A stretch of 64,000 nt of DNA, taken from positions 1 to 64,000 of the forward strand of contig JAGBOC010000019.1 in assembly GCA_017634065.1 (NCBI GenBank), written 5' to 3'. The stretch's first letter is position 1, and every line of letters begins with the position of its first letter. Source of the DNA: Lachnospiraceae bacterium (GTDB lineage: Bacteria; Bacillota; Clostridia; Lachnospirales; Lachnospiraceae). The notes beneath the pieces are model-generated. The model was not told where the DNA came from, searched no databases, and saw only the letters and a program-made list of their open reading frames with translations. The position numbers and the translations under genes were made by a program. Shown in pieces: positions 1 to 8,088 of this stretch.

Positions 1-2
1 GA

Positions 3-473
3 GTTCTTGACAAAACTTATACTTCAGAACATATATACCAGTGGGCAGATAAAAGAAAACTTCAACGTGATGAAAATATTTCGTACGAAAAAATAAATCT
101 ATATAATGGTGCACTTATCGCATATGCAAAGATGGATGAGATATTTAAATGGGAATCAAAGATAACAGGAACTTATGACAATAGTGGCACAGATGTTGCT
201 ATAAGAAAGTGGAGAGTTAAATTATCAGACAAACCTTTTGGAACTGGAGATAGTTTAGGAACTGGTGGTAAAGTCCTTAAAAATGCAGGACAAACAAATG
301 ACTATCTTGTAACTGATGACAGTGGAAAATGTAAGTTTAATTTTGAACTTGGAGAGAACACAACAATTTGGTGCAAGTGGTGGCCTGACGACACAAACAT
401 TTGCAACAACTATGATTGGCAGGGCACTTTAGATTTGACACAGTGTGGTACATACACAATAACGGAGTCATAA
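3..473 (+). CDS. Unknown protein, C-terminal part
   Basis: The reading frame is open from the left edge of the window to a TAA at 471-473, giving 156 residues of a protein that begins outside. I do not recognise the family. The visible part is rich in Gly, Asn, Thr and Trp and has four cysteines in its last half (in CKFNF, WCKWW, ICNNY and QCGTY). It contains a repeated GTG element (FGTGDSLGTGG). This mix, with alternating hydrophobic residues, looks like a beta-rich extracellular or carbohydrate-associated domain, but that is inference. An internal ATG at 132 exists but has no convincing ribosome site, and the coding frame clearly extends upstream of it. A terminator follows at once, so this is the last gene of its transcript. 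Confidence 0.6.
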   Translation, partial: VLDKTYTSEHIYQWADKRKLQRDENISYEKINLYNGALIAYAKMDEIFKWESKITGTYDNSGTDVAIRKWRVKLSDKPFGTGDSLGTGGKVLKNAGQTNDYLVTDDSGKCKFNFELGENTTIWCKWWPDDTNICNNYDWQGTLDLTQCGTYTITES

Positions 474-504
474 TAATAAAATATAGTTAAGTATATTTAA
501 TCAG

Positions 505-535
505 AAAATGGTAAGGAGGCATCCTTGCCATTTTT
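505..535 (+). terminator. Rho-independent terminator
   Basis: A 13-base-pair stem (505-517 with 522-534, one G-T pair) with loop GGCA is followed by T residues. It closes the transcript of the partial first gene. Confidence 0.85.
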
Positions 536-565
536 ATGTTTTAAATATTTCCGAAAATCGCAAAC

Positions 566-594
566 TTGATATTAATCATTTGATAGAGTATAAT
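566..594 (+). promoter_or_regulatory. Sigma-A type promoter
   Basis: TTGATA (566-571) and TATAAT (589-594) are separated by 17 bases. The AAGGAG ribosome site at 609-614 and the ATG at 620 follow, giving a leader of about 20 bases for the lipoprotein gene. Confidence 0.75.
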
Positions 595-619
595 TAACAT
601 TTAGTAATAAGGAGTAGAT

Positions 620-1414
620 ATGTGTTTTAAAAAGTTATTATTTGTAATTTCATTAACAAGTCTTTTAATAATGGTTTGCAGTTGCAAAAGTGCGATAAAA
701 AATGATGCAGATTCATCAACTAACGTAGCAAGTGAAGAAGAAAGCTCATTGAATATAGAAAATGCGAAAAAAAGCGTTGATGTAAAAATTGATTCGGTGG
801 ACATTTCAGATATTGAGGGTGATAAGACTTATCAGACAATTAGATATTCTGTTTTAACTTGCAGTGACAATAATACATTGCAAGATTTGCTTGATGATTT
901 AAATGCATCAATGAAAAATGATGCAGAAAGTTTTGCAAATCAAAATAAAAGTGAGATAAGAGAGTTTTTGAAAGAACATCCAGATATGCCAGAGGCAGAA
1001 TACACACACACATCAGATATTAGTGTGCAAAGAAATGATGGTAAGTATTTAAGTCTTACAGAGTTTGTATATGAGAATATGATGGGTGCACATGGAATGT
1101 ACGTAGAACTCGGACATGTGTATGACGTGCAAAATGGAAAAAAATTAGAACTCACTGACTTTATAAATGACAAACAAGAACTTGCAACATTTTTAAAAAA
1201 GTGGGTGAGCGACCACAATGATGAATATGGCGCTTTTGATTATGCAAATGACACTATAGATGCATATGTAAAAGGGGAGTATGATTTAGAGTTTTATTTA
1301 ACTAGTGAGTTGATAGTTGTATTTCAACCTTATGATATAGCACCTTATGCAGCAGGACTTATAGAGATAAAAGTTGATGATGATTTGTTGAAAGTGAGAA
1401 TAAATGATATTTGA
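620..1414 (+). CDS. DUF3298/RsiV-like lipoprotein
   Basis: This is a predicted surface lipoprotein of 264 residues. A hydrophobic N-terminus ends in a lipobox (VCSC, acylated Cys probably residue 22), followed by a Ser/Glu/Asn-rich linker. The rest resembles the DUF4163-DUF3298 arrangement of RsiV and PdaC: a GAHGMYVELGHVYD block near the middle and a C-terminal FYLTSEL...FQPYDIAPYAAG block, the typical DUF3298 signature. In RsiV this fold binds lysozyme; no sigma-factor gene is adjacent here, so an anti-sigma role is not supported. A consensus promoter and AAGGAG support the ATG at 620. The gene overlaps the next one by 11 bases, so the two are probably translated together. Confidence 0.75.
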   Translation: MCFKKLLFVISLTSLLIMVCSCKSAIKNDADSSTNVASEEESSLNIENAKKSVDVKIDSVDISDIEGDKTYQTIRYSVLTCSDNNTLQDLLDDLNASMKNDAESFANQNKSEIREFLKEHPDMPEAEYTHTSDISVQRNDGKYLSLTEFVYENMMGAHGMYVELGHVYDVQNGKKLELTDFINDKQELATFLKKWVSDHNDEYGAFDYANDTIDAYVKGEYDLEFYLTSELIVVFQPYDIAPYAAGLIEIKVDDDLLKVRINDI

Positions 1415-2207
1415 TAGATTAAAAAAAACGAGAACAGGATATAGTTGTTTTTATGATAGTGAGTTTAATGCCTATGATGATGGAAAGAATCTAAATATAC
1501 CACAAGAAGTGGTATCAATAGGTATTTGTATAACTAATGATAAAGGAGTTATCATAGAAAAGTTTTATTCTCTTGTAAGCCTTAAAGCGGCAAAGAGAAT
1601 ATCTAATCGATGCACAGAGATAACAGGTATAAAGACAAAAGATTTGAAGGATGCTGAAGGATTTGAGCAGGTTGCATCAAAAGTTGCAAAACTTCTAAAG
1701 AAGTATTCTATCAAAAAGGTTTTCTGCTACGGACTTGAAGATAAAAGAATACTTGATAAAACTATAGAGCTTTATGACAAGAAGAGAGATGGAAAATATA
1801 TATCAAAACTTCTCTATGATGTAAGGGGCGACTTAAAAAAGAAAACCAGGGGAAAGATTGGTGAACAAGGTTTACCATTTCTAAAATCAGTATGTGAGAT
1901 AGATGGTCCTGTTATTCACGATGCATTGCAAGATGCCATAGACCTTGCAATGATATATTATAGAATAAATAGTGTAGGATACAATGAAAAAATCTACGAG
2001 AAATTAAGTAGGGAAAGAGAAGAACTAATTAGTTACAAAAGAAATCGTAGAATTAAAGAAGAAAATGCAACGGTTGTAAGTGATGATTTAGTGCACTTTA
2101 AAAATAAGTTAGTTGAATATCTTGAGAAAAATGAGATACCACATATGGATAATGGTGCTAAACGAGCAATGATTGATGATCTAAACTTATTATTTATAGG
2201 AGAATAA
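1404..2207 (+). CDS. DEDDh-type 3'-5' exonuclease-like protein
   Basis: This 267-residue protein looks like the DnaQ/RNase T exonuclease superfamily, which removes nucleotides from 3' ends using two metal ions. Motif I is FYDSEF, with D18 and E20. The middle aspartate is probably D113 in GLEDKRIL. Motif III is the H-x4-D form, HDALQDA with H172 and D177, making it the DEDDh subtype. The last 70 residues are charged, probably helical and of unknown function. The gene overlaps the lipoprotein gene by 11 bases (ATGATATTTGA region). Its TAA stop lies inside the terminator stem. A structural or RNA-processing target cannot be named from sequence alone. Confidence 0.7.
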   Translation: MIFDRLKKTRTGYSCFYDSEFNAYDDGKNLNIPQEVVSIGICITNDKGVIIEKFYSLVSLKAAKRISNRCTEITGIKTKDLKDAEGFEQVASKVAKLLKKYSIKKVFCYGLEDKRILDKTIELYDKKRDGKYISKLLYDVRGDLKKKTRGKIGEQGLPFLKSVCEIDGPVIHDALQDAIDLAMIYYRINSVGYNEKIYEKLSREREELISYKRNRRIKEENATVVSDDLVHFKNKLVEYLEKNEIPHMDNGAKRAMIDDLNLLFIGE

Positions 2208-2226
2208 GGCAAAAGCCTTATTTTTT
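2201..2226 (+). repeat. Left copy of 26-base direct repeat flanking mcrBC
   Basis: These 26 bases recur without mismatch at 6512-6537. The copy includes the last codons of the exonuclease-like gene, the hairpin TAAGGC-AAAA-GCCTTA and its T-run. Together the copies bracket the McrB/McrC module exactly. Confidence 0.85.
2205..2226 (+). terminator. Rho-independent terminator
   Basis: Stem TAAGGC (2205-2210) pairs with GCCTTA (2215-2220) across an AAAA loop and is followed by TTTTTT. The TAA stop of the upstream gene forms the first stem bases. Confidence 0.85.
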
Positions 2227-2253
2227 AATAAAATACATAGTTAAGAGTTTTTG

Positions 2254-2358
2254 AACTATACCATTAATTATGATAACTTATAAAGTGTATAGTTTAGTAA
2301 TTGGTATAGGTTTTAAGAAAGGAGGCAATCATTAATTGGTTATAAAAACCAATGATTG
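2254..2358 (+). promoter_or_regulatory. Structured 5' leader of mcrB with remote Shine-Dalgarno
   Basis: AACTATAC (2254-2261) can pair with GTATAGTT (2287-2294), or its CTATACC part can pair with GGTATAG (2303-2309); the two pairings exclude each other. A near-perfect ribosome site AAAGGAGG lies at 2318-2325 but the ATG is at 2374, 48 bases on. Between them is a hairpin, CAATCA...TGATTG (2326-2331 with 2353-2358) with an inner TTGGTT/AACCAA stem. Folding would bring the ribosome site to within about 15 bases of the ATG. The function is inferred; I could not place a confident promoter here. Confidence 0.5.
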
Positions 2359-2373
2359 AGTTGAATAAAAACT

Positions 2374-4695
2374 ATGGGAATTGGAAAAAATAGCACACTA
2401 AAAGAAGTAAGAGAAGATATTTTAAGAGATGATTCGGCTTTCTATAGGAGAGTTAAAAATGTTTATGATGAAGTACATAATAATACAGATGAGAGACGCT
2501 TCTTATCATTTGTTATGGCTGTTCTTTTAGGTGGAGTGAGTAGTGTAGGTGCTAGTAAAAAATACTATGATATTAATTTGGGTGATAAGTCAGATACAAT
2601 GTGGAGAAATGATTGCGGGGATGTTATTTACTATAATAATAGAGAAGTGCAGTATGGATTCGGAAATGAAAATGATGCGATTAAAAAAATTGACGAGAAT
2701 CGCAAGGTTTCTGATTTAGAAGAAATTGTGAAAGACTGTTTTAATAAAAATGACTTTCCGAATTCAAATATAGATAATCCATATGTATTAAAAAATATGA
2801 ACGACATGTGCGACAAATTATTTCTTGGCACAAAGAGTATATCACTTGCTACTTTACAACAAGAAATGTTGGATGCAGAAAAAAATAATACAAAGACTAA
2901 GTTCGTAGAGTGGGCATTAAACCGAGCAAAAAACAGAGAGGATGGTGCCTTTTGGTTTTTTATGGCGATGATTTTAGGTGGAGCGAATAATCTAAATAAG
3001 AATCACCCACCAGGTGACAAGATAATAATGGCTAATGTTGCATTTATAAAATTGGCTTTTGGAACTGACAATGATTTCAACTGGTATGCAGTAAATAATA
3101 AGTTCACAGAAAATAACCAAAGAAGTAAAGACAGTGATTTTGAAAACCAAAATAGCAAGTTAATGGATAATAGAAAGGGTAAGGGTAGAAAGGGGAGTGA
3201 AATCACACTTACTGATTTGAGAAACTATATAGATGCTTCAATTAATGATAAAACTAAAACTTTACCTGGAAAGATTGATTATACATTGTATGAGCTTTTT
3301 AATCCAAATGTAGGAAGTATAAAAGATAAGCTTACTGAAGTGCTTAAAAATTGTGATGAATTAATAGCACAATTAAAAAATGACCAAGGAGTTAGTATGA
3401 ATGATAGTGATCAAAAATATGATATAGTAGATATAGTGGAGAGTAATATAGTAAATAATGATCAAGTGATATTTACTGGTGCACCAGGAACAGGCAAAAC
3501 ATATTCTGTTTTAAATTATGTGAAAAATGAACATTATAAATTTGTTCAATTTCATCCATCATATGATTATTCTGATTTTATAGAAGGATTACGACCAGTT
3601 GATATATCTGTAAATGCTAATACAACTGCAAACCCAACATTTGTAAGAATTGATGGAGTGTTTAAGAAGTTCTGTAGAGAAATAGTGGAATCTAATTTAG
3701 AATCCATTTTTGTCAATTGGAAAAACTTTAATGATAAAGAAAAAAGTAATTTATTAGAGTTCATGTATTTTGCTAGAAAGTATAAAAGAATTACTAATCA
3801 GTTGATGAAGTTGATTGATAATCCTGATTTGTTCAAAAAGATAAAAGGTATATATGAAGTAGCGATAAGTATGAATTCAGATAATGAATTGAGTTCTAAC
3901 GAAAGTTCTGAAAATGAAATCATTAACCAAAATACTATGGAAGAAAGTAAAGAGTTTATAGCACACGATCAGAAAAATAGGATTGCTAATAGCATTAACA
4001 ATAGTATAAAATTAATACTAGATGATAAAAATATTGACTTGTCAATAAATGAATCATACGCTCCAGAATATCATTATTTTGTGGTTGATGAAGTAAATAG
4101 AGCTGATCTTTCAAAAGTCTTTGGCGAAATAATGTTTGCTCTTGAAGAATCGTACAGAGGGATAGAGAATCGATTTGACACACAGTACATGAATTTAAAA
4201 ACTTATGAAATAGATTCTGCAGGTAAAGCGATAAGAATGTCATTTGATTGCTTTGAAAAAGGATTTTTTATACCATTTAAACTCAAGTTTATAGGAACTA
4301 TGAATGATATTGACAGAAGTGTAGAATCATTTGATTTTGCATTAAGACGAAGATTTCACTGGGTAAATATAAAAGCAAACGACATTATGCATAAGTCACT
4401 CCAAGTAATTTTAAGCAAAAAGCCAATACCACCTGATATAGTTTCAAATTTAGCAGATTGTATTAGAGAAATGAATAGTAATGTTATATCAGGTGATCTT
4501 GGTAAAAAGCTTGGGCTTGATGAGAATTATCATATAGGACCTGCATATTTCAAGAGTTTTGATGGAAGGACGGAAACACTTGAGAGAATATTTGATTCCA
4601 ACATCGAATCAACAATTAGAGAGTATACAAGAGGAAGACAAAGAGATAGTGTTAATGAGTTAATTGTTAAGTGCAGAGGGGCATTAGGATTATAA
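2374..4695 (+). CDS. mcrB: McrB-like AAA+ GTPase of a type IV restriction system
   Basis: This is the motor subunit of an McrBC-type system, which uses GTP hydrolysis to translocate DNA and trigger cleavage by McrC. The AAA+ core is clear: Walker A GAPGTGKT (369-376), Walker B FVVDE leading into VDEVNRAD (569-578), sensor region GTMNDIDRS (641-649) matching the McrB signature, and arginine-finger region ALRRRF (656-661). The 773 residues are much longer than E. coli McrB because about 350 residues precede the core. That part holds two similar halves, each with a hydrophobic block (FVMAVLLGG at 46-54, FFMAMILGG at 195-203), and probably recognises DNA. A stop at 2362-2364 fixes the start close to 2374. 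No ribosome site is adjacent. The gene lies between direct repeats with mcrC. Confidence 0.88.
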   Translation: MGIGKNSTLKEVREDILRDDSAFYRRVKNVYDEVHNNTDERRFLSFVMAVLLGGVSSVGASKKYYDINLGDKSDTMWRNDCGDVIYYNNREVQYGFGNENDAIKKIDENRKVSDLEEIVKDCFNKNDFPNSNIDNPYVLKNMNDMCDKLFLGTKSISLATLQQEMLDAEKNNTKTKFVEWALNRAKNREDGAFWFFMAMILGGANNLNKNHPPGDKIIMANVAFIKLAFGTDNDFNWYAVNNKFTENNQRSKDSDFENQNSKLMDNRKGKGRKGSEITLTDLRNYIDASINDKTKTLPGKIDYTLYELFNPNVGSIKDKLTEVLKNCDELIAQLKNDQGVSMNDSDQKYDIVDIVESNIVNNDQVIFTGAPGTGKTYSVLNYVKNEHYKFVQFHPSYDYSDFIEGLRPVDISVNANTTANPTFVRIDGVFKKFCREIVESNLESIFVNWKNFNDKEKSNLLEFMYFARKYKRITNQLMKLIDNPDLFKKIKGIYEVAISMNSDNELSSNESSENEIINQNTMEESKEFIAHDQKNRIANSINNSIKLILDDKNIDLSINESYAPEYHYFVVDEVNRADLSKVFGEIMFALEESYRGIENRFDTQYMNLKTYEIDSAGKAIRMSFDCFEKGFFIPFKLKFIGTMNDIDRSVESFDFALRRRFHWVNIKANDIMHKSLQVILSKKPIPPDIVSNLADCIREMNSNVISGDLGKKLGLDENYHIGPAYFKSFDGRTETLERIFDSNIESTIREYTRGRQRDSVNELIVKCRGALGL

Positions 4696-4754
4696 GTATA
4701 AAATAAGTGCGATAAAATAATACGGAATTATAATATATTTAATTATTTGTATTT

Positions 4755-6500
4755 ATGTCGAAGATAATAAAAGTAAATATTAAAGGTTACGACTTTACTA
4801 TGGTTGAAGATTCCAAAGTCATTTTTTGTGATGAAAAGGGAAATGAATTGAACTTTGATGACTATAGTGAAATTAGTGGTTTGCTTTGGAACGAAGAAAA
4901 TCAGATTGAAGAAAGAGAATTGAAAATAAAGTTTGTTGAGTATGCACTAAAATCGATTACTCAATATGATGGAAAACTTAAAGATAATAGATATATAATA
5001 AATCATTCTAAAGGAAAAAGAAGTAATTATTATCTATGGAGTTCAATAGGAAACAAACAAAGCCTGTGGTATCAGGGCATTGTAGGAATATTAAGCTTTG
5101 ATATAAATGTTTCTGATATATTGTTAAAAGTGACAATACAGATACAGTCGAGATTTGATAAAAGTAAATTAAGCATGGAAGACATAAATCAAGATGATTT
5201 AGACTATGAAGTTGGTAGAAATACATCTGGAAAACATTTGAGTAGCAAACCTTATTTTCTTATAACTTTACTTCTAAAAGATAATATTAAACTTACTGAA
5301 TCCACAGTTCCGTTTGATGAGGAATCAATATATGATTATCTGTTACTATACTTGTTTAAAGAGCATTTAGTGAATGCTACGCAAAAAGGATTGTTTAGGA
5401 CATACAGAAGATATGAGAAAAATGATGATAACCTTAAAGGAACAATTGATATTGCAAGACATATAAAGTTAAATGCAGGAATACAAAATGGTAAGATTGC
5501 ATATGTGTATCGTGAAAATACAGCAGATAATGTATTGAATTGTTTGATAGTGAAAGCATATGAGTGTTTGAAAAGAAAATATTATAATTTGGTAATGGAG
5601 AACTTTGAGAATGACCTAGGCTTGAAAAAAACAATAGATTTAATAAAAATGCAGTTAAAAGATTATAATATAAATGACTATAGTATTATTAACAAAAACT
5701 TAAGACCAATATCACATCCTTTTTATATAGAATACGAAGAACTACGAAAAGTATCTATCAAGATTTTGAGAGATGAGGGAATAAATATATTTGATGTAGA
5801 ATCAGATGATGAGATGATGGGAATACTATATTATTTACCTGATTTATGGGAAGATTACTTAAAAGATAAGTTTATTAAATATATTGGAAATAGTTTTGAA
5901 TCACAAAATAAGATAAATGTATTTGAGACTAATCATTGCTATAAACAACCAACATATCCAGACTATGTATTTTATCTAGATAGTACAAAGAAGTCTGATG
6001 AGATATTTATGGTTTTAGATGCAAAGTTTAAACCAGCTTGGTCAAGAATAATGGCAGAAGGAGAGTTAAAATCTAATCTACCAGACTTTGACAAGTGTAT
6101 ACGAGATATGGTTACAACTGATTGCTACGCAACAGGTGTTATATTCCCAATGAATAGAGAAGATCAGTTAATTGCAAAAGAAGAGGAAAATTGTGAGGAA
6201 GAAGGTGGGAGTGAAGAAAAGATAATTTCTATCTATAGTAGTGAAAATAATAGTGATGTAAACATTTGTCGCCAGATTTCAGCTTTTGCTAAAGATAAAG
6301 CGTTTTATACAATACCGATAAGCATTCCTCCTCTTAAGGAAAGTGATGACAATTATTTTAATTGGAAAAGTGATTTTGAAAAGGAAATTGAGAAGACAAT
6401 GATTAAATTACTAAATATATTTGAAAAAGAAAAAGACATTTATATAAAGAATGAAAGCTTGAAAAAGGCTCTTGTTGAAAATAGGAAAATGTCAGCATAA
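4755..6500 (+). CDS. mcrC: McrC-like nuclease subunit
   Basis: This 581-residue protein is the likely endonuclease partner of the upstream McrB. It has a GTIDI segment (229-233) like the RGxIDI motif of McrC proteins, an LWEDYL segment around E366, and a PD-(D/E)xK active site made of D403 (YPDYVF) and D422-x-K424 (LDAKFK). In the family, McrC binds the McrB ring, stimulates GTP hydrolysis and cuts modified DNA. The gene starts 59 bases after mcrB. A TATAAT sequence at 4729-4734 lies just upstream and there is no Shine-Dalgarno before the ATG, so it may have its own start signal or rely on mcrB transcription. Lys/Glu-rich segments after residue 470 are lineage-specific. The terminator behind it is the right copy of the flanking repeat. 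Confidence 0.85.
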   Translation: MSKIIKVNIKGYDFTMVEDSKVIFCDEKGNELNFDDYSEISGLLWNEENQIEERELKIKFVEYALKSITQYDGKLKDNRYIINHSKGKRSNYYLWSSIGNKQSLWYQGIVGILSFDINVSDILLKVTIQIQSRFDKSKLSMEDINQDDLDYEVGRNTSGKHLSSKPYFLITLLLKDNIKLTESTVPFDEESIYDYLLLYLFKEHLVNATQKGLFRTYRRYEKNDDNLKGTIDIARHIKLNAGIQNGKIAYVYRENTADNVLNCLIVKAYECLKRKYYNLVMENFENDLGLKKTIDLIKMQLKDYNINDYSIINKNLRPISHPFYIEYEELRKVSIKILRDEGINIFDVESDDEMMGILYYLPDLWEDYLKDKFIKYIGNSFESQNKINVFETNHCYKQPTYPDYVFYLDSTKKSDEIFMVLDAKFKPAWSRIMAEGELKSNLPDFDKCIRDMVTTDCYATGVIFPMNREDQLIAKEEENCEEEGGSEEKIISIYSSENNSDVNICRQISAFAKDKAFYTIPISIPPLKESDDNYFNWKSDFEKEIEKTMIKLLNIFEKEKDIYIKNESLKKALVENRKMSA

Positions 6501-6511
6501 ATCAATTTTTA

Positions 6512-6537
6512 AGAATAAGGCAAAAGCCTTATTTTTT
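6512..6537 (+). repeat. Right copy of 26-base direct repeat flanking mcrBC
   Basis: This is identical to 2201-2226 and again contains the TAAGGC-AAAA-GCCTTA hairpin plus T-run. Here it lies 11 bases after the mcrC stop codon. Confidence 0.85.
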
Positions 6538-6540
6538 TTT
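6514..6540 (+). terminator. Rho-independent terminator after mcrC
   Basis: Stem AATAAGGC (6514-6521) pairs with GCCTTATT (6526-6533), with loop AAAA and a run of nine T residues. Confidence 0.85.
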
Positions 6541-6548
6541 ACTTTTTT

Positions 6549-6557
6549 TGATATAAT
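6549..6557 (+). promoter_or_regulatory. Extended -10 promoter
   Basis: TGATATAAT is an extended -10 (TG at 6549-6550, TATAAT at 6552-6557). The matching -35 position falls in the T-run of the preceding terminator and is poor. It would drive the YjiH-like gene with a leader of about 110 bases. Confidence 0.55.
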
Positions 6558-6586
6558 ATCTGCTGGTGGTGGAAAGCAATTTTAAA

Positions 6587-6644
6587 TGTGGGTACATATA
6601 TTTGTTGCACCCGCACTCTATGTGAAAATCTTTTATTCACATAG
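6587..6644 (+). promoter_or_regulatory. Two-hairpin leader RNA before the YjiH-like gene
   Basis: TGTGGGT (6587-6593) pairs with ACCCGCA (6609-6615), and CTATGTGAA (6618-6626) pairs perfectly with TTCACATAG (6636-6644). No T-run follows, so this is not a terminator. It could be a cis-acting RNA or a protein operator; I do not recognise a known riboswitch class. Confidence 0.4.
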
Positions 6645-6672
6645 AATAAAACAATTTTGTTAAGGAGAAAAA

Positions 6673-8049
6673 ATGTCAAAAGAGGTAAAAAGCAGACAAA
6701 ATGTCTGCAAGTTTTTAGTTATGAATTTAATAGCAATCTTGTTATTTTTCATAACTATCAGAATCAAAATCCCATCAATCGGTTATGATGTAAAGACCAT
6801 TCCGATTGACCACGTTGTCACCTTACTTAGGATGATTCCAAAGTTTGATGACATTTACGGACCTATAATAGTATTTATAGGTGCACTCGCTCCATTTTTT
6901 ACAGGAGCATGGAAGAGAAATAAAGTTTCTATGATTTTTTCTTTTGTGAATCTTTTAGCAATCCCAATCATGTTAATTTGGATTTTCAAACCAAGTTTTG
7001 TTCCAGCGAAGATTTATGATGAAAATATGCTTCCATTTATTTATTATCGTATCACTCTTCCAGTCGCAACTTTACTTCCTATAGCATCACTGGCACTTCC
7101 ATTTTTACTTAATTATGGACTTATGGAGTTTATAGGAGTATTTTTTAATCCGTTGATGAGACCAGTGTTTAAAACTCCAGGAAAATCCGCTGTTGATATT
7201 TCAGCATCATTTGTAGGTGGATGCGCGGTAGGAGTCTTGATTACAAATAGGACTTATAAAGAAGGTGGCTATACAAAAAAGGAAGCAACAATTATAGCGA
7301 CAGGTTTTTCAACAGTTGCAATTTCATTTATGGTTATAGTTTCCAAAGCTCTTGGAGGTATAGCAGACAAAAGATATTTGCTAATGAATTGGGGGACATT
7401 CTTTATAACTTCTATTTTGATAACTGCTATAGTTACTGCAATCACTGTCAGACTTTATCCACTTGCATTTAAAGATGATAGTGGTTACAAAGGAAAAAAA
7501 GTTGCAAAAGAAGATAATGTCGGATTAAAAGGTATCGTAGGAAGAGCAGTGGATGAAGGGCTCACTGCTTGTAGTAAGAGTGAGACTTTTACAAAATGTC
7601 TTGTAACCAATTTGAAAGATGGAGTTATGATGTTATTAAATGTACCACCAGCTCTTATGTCTATTGGTTTAATAGCATTACTACTTGCAGAATACACACC
7701 GATATTTAATGCTATAGCATTTATTTATTATCCATTTGCAAAAATTCTTGGATATGGTGAAGAGGCGTTTATACTTGCTAAAGGTTGTGCGATATCAATA
7801 GCTGATATGTTTTTACCAGCTGGGATAGTTGCAAATGCATCACTCTTTACTCAAATGACTATGGCGGTAGTATGTATAGCAGAGGTTATATTTTTTACAG
7901 GTAGCATTCCTTGTCTTCTAAACTCTGATATGGAAATATCAGTTAAAGATATACTTATACTTTGGATTGAGAGAGTAATACTTTCACTTATTTTTGCATC
8001 ACTTCTCGTGAGATTCATATACCCAATATTTGGGATACCAGTGTTTTAG
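6673..8049 (+). CDS. YjiH-family membrane protein with nucleoside-recognition (Gate) domains
   Basis: This 458-residue inner-membrane protein is predicted to have about ten hydrophobic segments. It matches the YjiH-type family, whose Gate (nucleoside recognition) domains resemble concentrative transporters and spore-maturation proteins; the true substrate is unknown. Typical features are the GPIIVFIGALAPF segment near residue 65, the VGGCAVGVLITNRTYKEGGYTKKEA loop near residues 180-205 and the CAISIADMFLPAGI segment near residue 375. AAGGAG seven bases before the ATG at 6673 fixes the start. The stop codon TAG is part of the left arm of the CIRCE element of groES. It is a single-gene transcript with its own structured leader. 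Confidence 0.75.
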   Translation: MSKEVKSRQNVCKFLVMNLIAILLFFITIRIKIPSIGYDVKTIPIDHVVTLLRMIPKFDDIYGPIIVFIGALAPFFTGAWKRNKVSMIFSFVNLLAIPIMLIWIFKPSFVPAKIYDENMLPFIYYRITLPVATLLPIASLALPFLLNYGLMEFIGVFFNPLMRPVFKTPGKSAVDISASFVGGCAVGVLITNRTYKEGGYTKKEATIIATGFSTVAISFMVIVSKALGGIADKRYLLMNWGTFFITSILITAIVTAITVRLYPLAFKDDSGYKGKKVAKEDNVGLKGIVGRAVDEGLTACSKSETFTKCLVTNLKDGVMMLLNVPPALMSIGLIALLLAEYTPIFNAIAFIYYPFAKILGYGEEAFILAKGCAISIADMFLPAGIVANASLFTQMTMAVVCIAEVIFFTGSIPCLLNSDMEISVKDILILWIERVILSLIFASLLVRFIYPIFGIPVF

Positions 8050-8072
8050 CACTCACTACTTGACATTGCTAA
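8046..8072 (+). promoter_or_regulatory. CIRCE operator (HrcA binding site)
   Basis: Left arm TTAGCACTC (8046-8054) is a perfect match to the CIRCE consensus. The spacer is exactly nine bases, and the right arm CATTGCTAA (8064-8072) matches GAGTGCTAA at seven of nine positions. HrcA repressor binding here is known to control groE operons in Firmicutes. The operator overlaps the upstream stop codon and the -35 box. Confidence 0.85.
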
Positions 8073-8088
8073 CAAACTATGTTATAAT
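8060..8088 (+). promoter_or_regulatory. Consensus groESL promoter
   Basis: TTGACA (8060-8065), a 17-base spacer and TATAAT (8083-8088) form a perfect sigma-A promoter. The -35 box sits across the spacer and right arm of CIRCE, so bound HrcA would block RNA polymerase. Confidence 0.9.

Noticed and set aside
474..500. Similarity of TAATAAAATA..TAGTTAAG after the first gene and at 2223-2245
   Set aside because: It is short, AT-rich and interrupted, and could occur by chance in this composition.
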